DNA of 64,000 nt from Trissonchulus latispiculum (Eukaryota; Nematoda; Enoplea; Enoplida; Ironidae), in assembly GCA_030248195.1 (NCBI GenBank), contig JASAND010021268.1, positions 1 through 64,000 on the forward strand. The letters run 5' to 3'. The stretch's first letter is position 1. Each line of letters starts with the position of its first letter. The position numbers and the translations under genes are program-made. The notes below the pieces were generated by a model. It did no database searches. It worked only from the letters and a program-made list of their open reading frames with translations, and had not been told where the DNA came from. Below, one piece after another: positions 1 to 9,741 of this stretch.

Positions 1-1015
1 ATTTTGTATGTAAAATCCCCCTAAAATACTGTGCAGTGCTAACTTTATGCTCACGTCTTGAAAATTATTTAAAACCACCTATTTTTGAGCGTAAACTTAA
101 CATTGCACGTATTTCCAATCCTTGTTGGCTTAGGGAAGATAGACCCTCCCGTTCCCAACGCATGACAAAATTCTCCTTGAATGATTACATCACCTTTTCG
201 TCGGTTGGGGAGTTCTCAAGTTACTGAGCGGTCGGTTCCGAGAGTTGGGGGCCCCCCACCCATAGCACTTCTACACCTAAAGCGTAAGTTCTTTTTATTT
301 CCTGTCTCTTCTAAAAACTAACCTAAATTCACCCTTGTTAATCCATTTTCGTCTAACTCCTAACTCTCCCCTTCCCCTTCCCCTTCCTGTATTGCGGGGT
401 TGCCCCCCGTCCCCCCCGGTTTATCTTTACTAGCTAACTCTCCCTCCCCCTATTTTATTGCATCCTCGTGCAGTCCAATTTGTTGCTGGTCCCCTTTCCT
501 TTGTTTGTGTCCCCCTTTGTGCCCCTTTTCCTGTTATTGTGCGGGTAGCCCGCTGTAATTTGCTTGTCATGTCTGGATACCGCCGGACGGACTTCCTTGT
601 CATATCCTTGCCCTGTGCCGTCCCAGTAAACCTGCCAGTTGTCTGTTATTTACTTTAATTAATTAATTTTACTAAGCTTTAATTAGTTTGACCTCTTTTC
701 TTAGCTAGGTAGAGCTCTGGGATTAGCCCGGAGTTGACTTGTATCTGAGACTATTTTTGTGTGTGTGTTCCCCCCAATTTTGTTAGGCGCCCCGTTGGCG
801 TCCCCCAAAAATTACCCATCCCCCTTGGCGAGGCAAGTCGGTGGTAGAGAGCCGCCTGGACTAAATATCTCCACCCGCAGTCACAGGTCAGCGTCCTTGC
901 GCACGGTTCCACTTGTAAAATTGGGGCTTGAGCTCGACGGTTAAAATCCCTAGCTCCCTCATATTTTACACTGTGACACGTAATTGCAAGAGTTCATAGT
1001 TCTATTATATATTAG
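1..1015. other. Gene-free stretch, nothing recognised
   Basis: No reading frame here resembles a known protein. The plus strand is C- and T-rich between about 360 and 660 with short C runs. No tRNA, terminal repeat or splice-flanked exon could be made out. Confidence 0.5.
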
Positions 1016-1420
1016 AAGAAGAGTGAGCCACTAGAGGGCTCCTCTTCTTGGCATTGCATAACGGTGCTCCGCCCACAATTACGTGAATGCTCCCCCGTTT
1101 GGTGGGGGGTTGACGGGTTACCCCCTCCCCGTTTGGCGGGGGGGGGGGTAGCCAAAAGAGGTCCCCGATTGGTGGGGGGAGTAGCAAAAAGAGGTCCCCG
1201 TTTGGTGGGGGATTAGGCAGAAAAGGGTCCCCGTTTAGTCCAAACGGGGAGAGGGTCTCTGCAATCTGATTGGCTGTTGGCTACCCCCCCCCCCCCCACC
1301 GGGGACCACTTTTCTGCTACCCCCTCCCCCACCACCAAACGGGGGAACATTCGCATATTGTGGGCGGAGCACCGTTACGCAATGCAGTGAAGAGAAGCCC
1401 TCTAGTGGCTTGCTCTTCTT
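1016..1420. repeat. Foldback element with poly-G/C arms
   Basis: The ends are inverted copies: left AAGAAGAGTGAGCCACTAGA and right, read in reverse, AAGAAGAGCAAGCCACTAGA. The arms continue inward through a shared GGTGCTCCGCCCAC-type block and several copies of a CCCCGTTTGGTGGGG motif, meeting near 1245. There is no coding capacity. A lone right arm of the same family is at about 51545-51620, and the terminal motif resembles the ends of the foldbacks at 13254 and 25833. It is a non-autonomous foldback or MITE; the superfamily is not known. Confidence 0.75.
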
Positions 1421-1452
1421 AGTGCAATTATGCACTCTTGGTAATTGTATAC

Positions 1453-1625
1453 TAAAGTCTGACCAAAAAATGTAGAAAGCGAAATTGTTTTCTTTATATC
1501 TCAAAAACGCTTCATGATAGCTACCACAAAGTATATATTTTCTGAACCGGACAGATGAGATCTTTCTTTTCGTGAAAAATTTTTTGAATTCTTTTGAAAT
1601 TTCCCGTGCACGATTTCAATGGGTG
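1453..1625 (+). repeat. Dispersed repeat, copy 1 (inverted partner at 6430-6598)
   Basis: This block is found again in reverse orientation at 6430-6598. Shared landmarks are AAAGTCTGACCAAAAAATGT, a TATCTCAAAAACGCTT block and GAACCGGAC followed by GATCTTTCTTTTCG. The two copies flank the 2586 palindrome and the 3564-6420 element. There is no coding signal. Confidence 0.7.
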
Positions 1626-2585
1626 CTGCTTTTATATGTCCAGAAAAATTGGTACATGGTACTACCGCGTTTTTTCAGGAAAATTTTCCCTTGTTTGAAA
1701 GTCCTACACAGCTGTAGTAGCGACGCTATATCAGGCACAAACGTCTGATCACTATCACTACATCAAAGGATCAATAACCCTAAAGTTATTTATTTTTTTT
1801 AAGTAGCTTCATTCAATTCTACATTTTCCTCTCTTGTAAAATGATTAACGCCCTCTTCGTCCACGTCGTCCATATTTCCTGATCTCATATTCCAAGGGGT
1901 CAACAGGTTCTCGTGCTCGTCTAGGGTGTCGCAAATTGTAGCGTTGGTCAAGGATTGGAACATGTGGTAGGTTTAGCAGCATTTCGTTATGTCGCTCCAT
2001 CTGTACGGGCATTTCCTCTGGCCGAACTTCCTGGGTCAGGTTTTAGCTTCATTCATGTTGTGAAGTTAGCACCGACAGGAAAGATATAAATTATTTCTGA
2101 GCTGCTAAGCCTAAGTGAATTTAGAGTTCTATTTCGACAAACGTTCAATGTTTCTCGTTTCTCTTGACTAAATTCCTAAGTCAGTTAATAGTTGATACTC
2201 GCCATTTTGGGTAGTCGCAAGTTCAGTTGTAGTGGGGTTTGCGAATGAGTAAGTTGGGTTCGAGTTTCTGGGGGAGAAATATTTTGGGTAGTTCGGGTAA
2301 TTCTTTGTGCGCTGTTGGTAGTTGCCGGAATTTGGTATTTGCTCTACTTTTTGTCAAAGTTTATTTGATCGTTTGAAGTTTATATTTCGTATTAATTTTG
2401 TCATCAGGTTTTGTTGAAATTACTAATAAACCGTTATAATCGTTTCCCGGAGTTCTAGTCGGTCAGGATCCTCCATTCCTCCAGCATCACACACCACCGG
2501 TATTCACCTATAGTCTAGTCTTATCCTAGTAGTTAAAAGTCAGGCAACAGCATTTTACTAAGTTTCATATAGTCAAACTTCACAA
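1626..2585. other. Gene-free stretch, nothing recognised
   Basis: AT-rich sequence without a supported reading frame, RNA gene or clear repeat boundary. Confidence 0.45.
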
Positions 2586-3490
2586 TGTCTACAACAGCAA
2601 ATGTCAACTTTTTGATTGGAAATTGCGTGAGTTATTCCATTTTTCCGATTTTCAAAATCCTTTGATGTTTGCCGGTTTTTCGACTTTGACTGGCTACTAC
2701 TCGTGACTCGCTCAGTGAAAAAATTTTTCGATTAGATTTTCAGGACCGCCTAGGCGTCAGCTATGATCTGATCCATGTGGTATTTCAAAATTTGAAAGTC
2801 GATTTTTTCTAAAAATACAACTTTTGACCCAAATTTTCGGCATATCGATTCCAGCAAAAGTGACAAGTAAAGTTCAATCTGATATGAATCTAACAATATA
2901 AACTTATCGCGGCTACGACAAATATTGCGCCAGCAATGAATTTTTAAACAATTTCCCTTATTTCAGCTGGTTTCTGGTAGTTGACACTGGCTCAGGAAAT
3001 CAAGGCGGCAACATCAAAGGCAGCCACAAACCAGCTGAAATAAGGGAAATTGTTTAAAAATTCATTGCTGGCGCAACATAAGTCGTAGCCGCGAAAACGT
3101 TATATCTTTGGATTCATCTCAGATTGAACTTTATGATTATGCTATTTTAACTCACTTTTGCTAGAATCGCTATGCCAAAATTTTGGGTCAAAAAGTGGTA
3201 TTTTTCGGAAAACTCGACTTTCAAATTTTGAAATACCAGATATCTCAGTTCAAAGCTTGGCGGTCCTGAAAATCTACTCGAAAAAGTTTTCCACTGATCG
3301 AGCCACGAGTAGTATACGTATATAAAGTATACTTGCCCAGTCTATATTTGCCCAGTCAAAGTCGGAAAAGCGGCAAAGATCAAAGGACTCTTAAAATCGG
3401 AAAATGTAATACTCACACGTAGTAGTAGTAGTACGTAGTAGTACTAACGTAATTTGCAACCAAGAAAGTTGAAATTTGCTGTGTACGACT
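2586..3490. repeat. Large imperfect palindrome (about 400-bp arms)
   Basis: The left arm (about 2586-2985) and right arm (about 3025-3490) are inverted copies separated by about 40 bp. The central part of the arms, around AATTTCCCTTATTTCAGCTG and its complement, is almost perfect. Outer parts are diverged, and the right arm has gained a short CGTAGTAGTAGTAG expansion near 3418-3445. No reading frame spans it. It has the form of a foldback element or of two head-to-head copies of one repeat. Confidence 0.8.
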
Positions 3491-4538
3491 TTCAGACAAG
3501 GGGCAAATTTTCCTATAAAAATCTCGCTAGTACCAGTTACTAATCTTTCTGGATATATATATATGTAAAGAAAAGGGTATTTGGGGGTCGTTTTATTCCA
3601 CCTTCCTTCAGAGTTAGTCACTGATCTATGACGATCCACGTCGAGCACTGGCTTTATAATTGCTATTCCCTAATCATTCACGGGCCTATACAGGGGTCTC
3701 ACTTTTAACCTATCTAATATTAAGTCCAGATATTCGGTTCACAGTTATTTCCTACTTTAGAGTGATCTAGGTATCTAACTTCTTACTCTCTCTCGCTCAT
3801 ACGCAGGTAAAGCCAATTCACGCCTTAATTAAATTAAATTATTTGTTTAATGAGACTGTCAAGATTATAATTATACATAGCATAATATTATCTACAGCTT
3901 AAAACATGGGGTTACTGACATACAGATAAGAACAGACAGAGTACCAGATCAAACAAGGTTAGTACAAGCGGATACAAGGACAGACGAGCACGATACAAAC
4001 AGTTTGCGTTAGCCCCAAATTCAAGTTTCACTTCAAACCTAAAGTTTTAGACACTTTTCCTTTTAAAATCTCACTCACAGGCTCATAATAATATTAACCC
4101 TCTAGATCGATTAAACTCACGATTCAAGCTACCTGATTGATCCAGTTCCAAGTGTGATGCGCCAGGTCAGGATGGTTGGGTCTTTCGAAAGGCAGGCAGT
4201 GTAAGGTAAAGTAGAGCACAGTAAATAGGTGAAGGTTGGTTAGAGAAAACAAAAGACAGAGTCGTGGCCGGTCCCGAGTAAATCACTGAACAACAAAACA
4301 AGTATCAACCGGTCTCTCCCGTATTGGGCCCTCGGTTGTACCAAACACAAGCAAAGAGGTAAAACGCAAAACCAAGCAAAAAGCACGTCTGTATCCTACG
4401 GCGGCCAAACCACGACTGATTTGAAATTTTGGAAACTTTTCAGGGTTTGGGGAAGACCTGTCAATCATGTGTGCGTGACGTGTAAGGCGGAGCTTGCGGC
4501 TCCCTTTCGTGTAGTGCGTTTCTCGTGTGTCTGTGTTA

Positions 4539-4566
4539 TCATACGTCACTTCTCCGTGACGTATGA
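4539..4566. repeat. Perfect 11-bp hairpin in the dispersed element
   Basis: TCATACGTCAC, a 6-base loop, then GTGACGTATGA. The arms are perfectly complementary and contain TGACG, the half-site of a CREB/ATF element. The same hairpin recurs at 5851-5878 and 20761-20788 with at most a loop change, so the stem is conserved across three copies. Confidence 0.7.
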
Positions 4567-4932
4567 ACTCGGCTCTCGGGGTGAAGGAGGCTCCCAAAAG
4601 GTAGAGGGCCGTTAGAGCCAATCTATTGTAAGGCTTGATTTATGACCCCACTAATATTAGACAAATGGAACGACAGTGAGTGAGAGTAAGTAAATCAGGA
4701 GGGAGAGAGCATTTATTTAGAGAGTTTAAAGTTCACAACTGAAACGTAATTTCACTAATATGTTATGTACGGTTTCTAATTTTGTACAATTTGAAATTGT
4801 ACAAGAAATTTTATAGAACTTGAAATTGTACGTACAGTTTTCATTATTGTACAATTTCAAATTTTTAAGTTTTAAAAGAATTTAAGTTAAAATTTCAAAT
4901 TTTTCATTGCGATTTAATTTCTGTCAGTAAGC

Positions 4933-5163
4933 CAAGGTACCACCGTGGATTCAAAACATTTTTAGAGAAATATAATAAAAATATTTTAAAATTTTGTTAA
5001 TTTTTCCCAAAAATTTGTAAGGAGTTTTTCGGATATCCGTTTTTATTCAAACAAATTGACGAAACATTACCAAATTTTTAACAGCAACTGACGAAAATTA
5101 AAAATTTTAAAAATTTTTCATAAATGTCTCTATACATGTTTTTGAATCTAAGGTGGTAGCTGG
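4933..5163. repeat. Small foldback inside dispersed element copy A
   Basis: The left end (AAGGTACCACC, then ATTCAAAA) and right end (TTTTTGAAT, then AAGGTGGTAGC) are inverted copies. The interior is very AT-rich with further complementary runs. It separates the two 130-bp blocks of copy A and so is probably a later insertion. Confidence 0.5.
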
Positions 5164-5256
5164 ACTTCATGAGAAAAATTCAAAGTACAAACCTGTTTTG
5201 TATAATTTTAAATTGTACGTGGCATATACAAATATGAGATTGCGTTTTATGTTTTT

Positions 5257-5280
5257 CCTGCTGCGCCCCAGCGCAGCAGG
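5257..5280. repeat. Perfect 10-bp GC-rich hairpin (family member 1)
   Basis: CCTGCTGCGC, loop CCCA, GCGCAGCAGG. It is preceded by a T run and followed by TCT and an ATGTTTGCTC-like block. Diverged relatives are at 6957-6980 (same strand) and 40299-40322 (opposite strand), each next to similar flanking sequence. A subterminal hairpin beside an A/T run is known from Helitron-type ends, but no CTRR terminus was identified. Confidence 0.6.
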
Positions 5281-6429
5281 TCTTTATGTTTGCTCTGCCA
5301 TCTGCGTTCCATGCAACCACTATGCAAAAGATAGCTTTTTGCATAAATGCATGTAGCCAACGCTTTAAGATGGCAGAGCATGATTTACACGTAGATTTCA
5401 ATATTGGAACTTCCAACACAGGATGACTCACTAGACACTAAGTAAACAAGTTTATACCAATTTGAAAATATAGAATCAGCCAAAACTGGTTGCAAAGGAA
5501 ATGTGCAGCATTGCATTTTGCAGACCATAGCTGATTAATGATTAATTTTTATAACATAATAAGTGCAAAACTTATCCTGAACTAACTGTATTATGTCTTT
5601 AATGGGTTGACTCAGCAAAAAATTCAAAATCAAAGAATCACAAGTCAAAAAGCTTGAAATAACTTTTTATACAGTACAAGAATTCTACTGCGCAGCAGGC
5701 CTACAATTAGTGTAATTGTTACTAACTACTCTTAACCTTTTGCAGATACTTTTGCTTGTTAACTTAAATTTGGCATGACTTAAAGGTTTACCTTAAAATT
5801 AGAGGACTTAACCTTAAGTTGTAGTGCGTTTCTCGTGTGTGTGTGTGTTATCATACGTCACTTCTCCGTGACGTATGAACTCGGCTCTCAGGGTGAAGGA
5901 GGCTCCCAAAAATCCCAAATTTGGACGCATTAACCCCACTTAGTTTCCTGGGGAGATAAGTCCCCAAATTTTGAGCTTTTTCGTAAACAGACCCATAAAT
6001 CCTCTAAACGGACTTTCTTTTCAAACTTGCTTTTTCAAAGCCACGAAATCACAGTCCACTTAACGACTTCAAAACCAACACCGCAAAAATGGAGACAATA
6101 CTTAGACAACCACAAAATGGGCAAGCAACAGATAACAGAAGAAATGGTCAAACAGGACAATAATATTACCAATATGTACATTTTATGTTTAGCTACCGAA
6201 CTGAGCACAGAAAACGGTCAGAATACCGAAGACAAAAAGAATACCAAACACAGAAATTAATGTCAAATGCAAAAATTAATGCCGAATACAAAAATATCAC
6301 AATTACCAATCTGTCAGAATAACCAAAATAGAAACCAATTAAACCAATTCCCGATCATAGTTAAATTAACTTATCAATTCAATATCCGAACCTAACATTC
6401 CAAATTTTCTATCCTCCACATATATAAAA

Positions 6430-6598
6430 GCGGCGCCTTTTGAAATCGTACGGGAAATTTCAAAAACTTTTCGCGAAAAGAAAGATCTCATCAGTCCGGT
6501 TCAGAAAATATATACTTTATGGTAGCTATCTTAAAGCGTTTTTGAGATATATAGAAAACAATTTTGCTTTCTACATTTTTTGGTCAGACTTTAGTGAA
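6430..6598 (-). repeat. Dispersed repeat, copy 2 (inverted partner of 1453-1625)
   Basis: Reverse-complement relative of 1453-1625, sharing the AGATCTCATC/GGTTCAGAAAATATATACTT landmarks and the ACATTTTTTGGTCAGACTTT end. It starts directly after copy A of the TG...CA element. Confidence 0.7.
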
Positions 6599-6871
6599 TC
6601 CTTTATCCCCAATTTATAACTTGACCCTCCCATTTCCATTTTCAAAGCTCGTGACGTAATCTCATAAAATTAGCTTCCGTAATCAACGGGTGTTGTCTTC
6701 AACTGATGACTAGTCATAGCAGCTACTTAATTACAATCTAAAAGGTTTTATCTGGATCTAAAATGAGTTCTAGTTCTTATTTCGCAGCTAATTAGTTAGA
6801 AACATCTGCTTTATTACTGCGAAAATGCTAATATAAAATGAAACAGTCGGAAGAGCGTATTCGAATGTCAC

Positions 6872-6872
<1 letters not shown>

Positions 6873-6947
<75 letters not shown>

Positions 6948-6948
6948 C
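6873..6948 (+). repeat. (AAC)n microsatellite
   Basis: About 25 uninterrupted AAC units, immediately followed by a diverged member of the GC-rich hairpin family (6957-6980). In either direction it would only read as polyasparagine or polyleucine, which should not be taken as protein. Confidence 0.9.
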
Positions 6949-6956
6949 TTGTTTTT

Positions 6957-6980
6957 CCCGCTGGGCCTCAGCGCAGCAGG
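6957..6980. repeat. GC-rich hairpin (family member 2)
   Basis: Diverged copy of the hairpin at 5257, with CCCGCTG and CAGCGCAGCAGG recognisable. The sequence downstream (ACAAAGTTTGCATACC) again has the GTTTGC landmark seen beside the other copies. Confidence 0.5.
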
Positions 6981-9100
6981 TCTCCTAAGTTGCTCCGGGG
7001 ACAAAGTTTGCATACCCTGCACTCAAGCCAAGCTAACAGTAAAAACGTAAAGCCATTGTTGAAGGTGATAGGGAGCGCATCTGTAACATTTGGATTTTCT
7101 AGCGTCGACAAACCAAACGGAAAGAGAGACCAGAATTCAATAGTAGGCAGATACTCCTTGGACCTTTTCCTGGGACCATAACCACTTGTTTTACATAAAG
7201 TTTAGACTGACTAAGAAGTTGCATCTACAGCGACAGATAAGCTGCTAAAACTATTAGCATCACGCAACAATGTAGCTATTCGTTACTTTCTTTTCCTCAA
7301 ATGTGTGTACCAGTTCAAATCATATTAAGAGCTTTGCAGTTTATTCATCTAATAAGGCTACATTTTCTCCACAACAGACACCACTGTCAGACAACAATTT
7401 CGCACCTAGCTCGATATGAGAAACAGAATAGGACCATACGGTTCGGTGCAGCATCCATTCAAGTTGGACATGTGATGTTCCAACAAATACTCCAAACGAA
7501 AAGATTACAACACCACGACTGGGTGAGTCTCTTCTGCTCTTGTTTCACGCATATACAGCTAGCATTGATACTTGAAAACAAGCACATCCCTAATTTGCAC
7601 TATTGAAGATAAACCTAGAATCGATGCGGTGGCACAGAAACCACGGAACACCATTCTCTAGAAGATATTGAGAAACTGTCCAATTCTATAATGCAATGGA
7701 GTCAATTCGATGCTTGCTTCAACTTCATTTGGTTATGCTACTCTTGGCGACAAACGAGACATGAGGCAAGATGTGATTCAGTTTATCTTAATGGGTTAGA
7801 AGGGTTTTATCTTTCCTTCGAGTTAGGTCGAACCAAACTACCTTGAGAAAAATATCCTAGAGAAACTGCAAGATAGAGACCTGGATTTGTGAAATTTTGT
7901 GTCAAGAACAGAAAGAATGTTATTGAGGAGACTTAAGGGTAAGAATGGGTTCTGTGTAATTCCAAAGACAAGGCCATAAATCAGTCGACACAGGTCTATT
8001 GAATCTCATGAACACCTTGGAGATATAATTTTGTAATTAACAACTACTGATAGGAGGATTGATAATCTACTTAATGGCAGCAGATAGAGATAACTTGGAC
8101 GCACACAGTGTTAAGACTGGTTTTGCAATATCCAGTTTTGGCGTCTGTTCTTGGTGGGGCCGACATTACAGGCTTATCTTCACCAAACTTTAAGTGTCTT
8201 TGCCAAAGTAATTGTTTGACCACAGAGCTAGTTTCAAGAATTGATGAATCCCGGTTTGTCGTCACGCAGAATGCCATGTTTGCTTGGCAATCAAACCCTC
8301 TCAAACGGTCAACAAAAGGCTGACAATTGACAAGGCAGAATTTTAATTTTGGTGGCTATAAAACCGGGGGCGATTCTATACAAGCTCGACTCGCATGTGA
8401 GAACTCGCAACACCTGGAGGGCAGTTTCATAAAAGTTTTTTCCTACTCGACTCGACAACTAGACTCTGCTAGTTGTGGAGTCGAGTCGCTAATGTGTTTC
8501 ATAAAAGTTGTGTGGTCGAGTTCGTACTCGCACTGGGGCCGGTTCCATAAGTAACTACTAGCACTCGACTTGCGACTGGTCGAAGAGTTTGAACACTAGA
8601 AATTACGGTCGATATAGTTGCTGCCTTGCTAGTAGCTACACACCTAGTTCTCTAGTCTATTTTGACTAGAAACTACTAAAGTTGGATAACATTTTCATTT
8701 TTGCCAAGCTAGACTAAAAATCAGACTTATCGTTTCAAAACTATCGTTTCAGCCAATTTTGACTAGTATGTTTGAATGTTTATTCGGATCTCAGAAAGCA
8801 CAATTTTTTATGTGAAGGATTTTCTTAAATTTTGCACTATTACGGAATACAGTTCTTATATTCAAATTTTTTTGACACGAAGAATGACTTTATGTTCGGG
8901 GTAAACTGTTTCATAAAACTCTAGCTGCTGCTGCCGAACTCGTAACTAGCAGCCAATTTTGACTTGAGAAATCTCAGAAAAACAAAAATGACTTTTGCAC
9001 TGTTTACAGTTTTTATCAATCAAATTTTATGACACGAACAATGGTCTGTCTTGACTCTATGTTTAAATTTTAAATAGTTATCAACCAGCAGACTAGCAGA
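6981..9100. other. Gene-free stretch with CTCGACT-rich repeats
   Basis: No gene recognised. Between about 8350 and 8600 a GACTCGACTCG motif and TTTCATAAAAGTT recur several times, and GGGGCCGGTTCCATAAG occurs at about 8535. The complementary TTATGGAACCGGTCC occurs at about 23660, next to similar CTCGCACTCG-rich sequence, so this appears to be a dispersed element with GGCCGGTTCCATAAG-type ends. Confidence 0.4.
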
Positions 9101-9109
9101 CTACGCAAA

Positions 9110-9400
9110 TTAGACCTTAGTGACCCCGCAAATTGGTACCCAGTCGAAATGGGGTAAGCTCACTCGCAGTAAGCTTGTATATTAAAGCTCGAAAGCACAA
9201 GCTGCACGTACGCGAGTTTTGTGACTGTTTCAAGCTTTAGAAGCATAGCGGTCCAATTTCCTTGATGCACTAAGATCCAATTTGCGGGAAGTGGGCCGTT
9301 AGCATGCAGAGGATGTACCACGCTTACATTGCATAAAGAATATGACGGTTGCCAGACCATCATGCTTTGTGTATTCTTAGTTACTTTTGGTTAAAGTAAT
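9110..9400. repeat. Diverged foldback-family fragment
   Basis: CGCAAATTGGTACCCAGTCG followed by GGTAAGCTCACTCG and AAAGCTCGAAAGCACAAGC matches, in order, the reverse complement of the core of the foldback at 25833-26176. No clean termini are visible, so this is probably an old, truncated copy. Confidence 0.5.
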
Positions 9401-9741
9401 GTACAAACAAATGTAAAACTATTTGTAAGACAAATTTGATTTGATATATCAGTCAATAATGTGACGTGACATAGAATACAACGGATTCCAGCCACGCTTG
9501 AAAAATTGCAGAAGACAGCATGCTAGCAAAGTCTGTAAAGCAGATTCTTGTGAGGACGAATCCCAACTATTATCAGGACAACGGTCCCCTTTTCCTGGCA
9601 CCAGAAGCGTCCCCTCGTTTCTTCCGGTTTCCACCCTTCTTTCCTTCTTTTCTCCTTCGTTACCGTTCTTCTGCATGGTTCACTGCTTTGCACAATTTAG
9701 GCTTGGAATATTTGTGTGATTGCGTTTTCAATTGTGAGTTT

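Larger units (their letters stand above)
3564..6420. repeat. Dispersed element, copy A, TG...CA ends flanked by TATATA
   Basis: It begins TGTAAAGAAAAGG followed by TATTTGGGGGTCGTT and ends TTCTATCCTCCACA. TATATA flanks both sides. A second copy with the same ends and flanks lies at 18388-21341. The TG...CA ends and direct flanks suggest LTR-type integration, but TATATATGT/ACATATATA is also a short inverted repeat, so a DNA element is possible. Copy A carries a block of about 130 bp twice (about 4500-4600 and 5820-5960) and several insertions. There is no protein-coding potential. Confidence 0.65.

Noticed and set aside
1005..1504. Gly/Pro-rich minus-strand frames
   Set aside because: They follow the G/C runs of the foldback element.
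3418..3445. A CRISPR-like or tandem array of GTAGTA units
   Set aside because: A short trinucleotide slippage tract without spacers; eukaryotic context.
6828..7050. Poly-Asn and poly-Leu frames at the AAC repeat
   Set aside because: Pure microsatellite translation.
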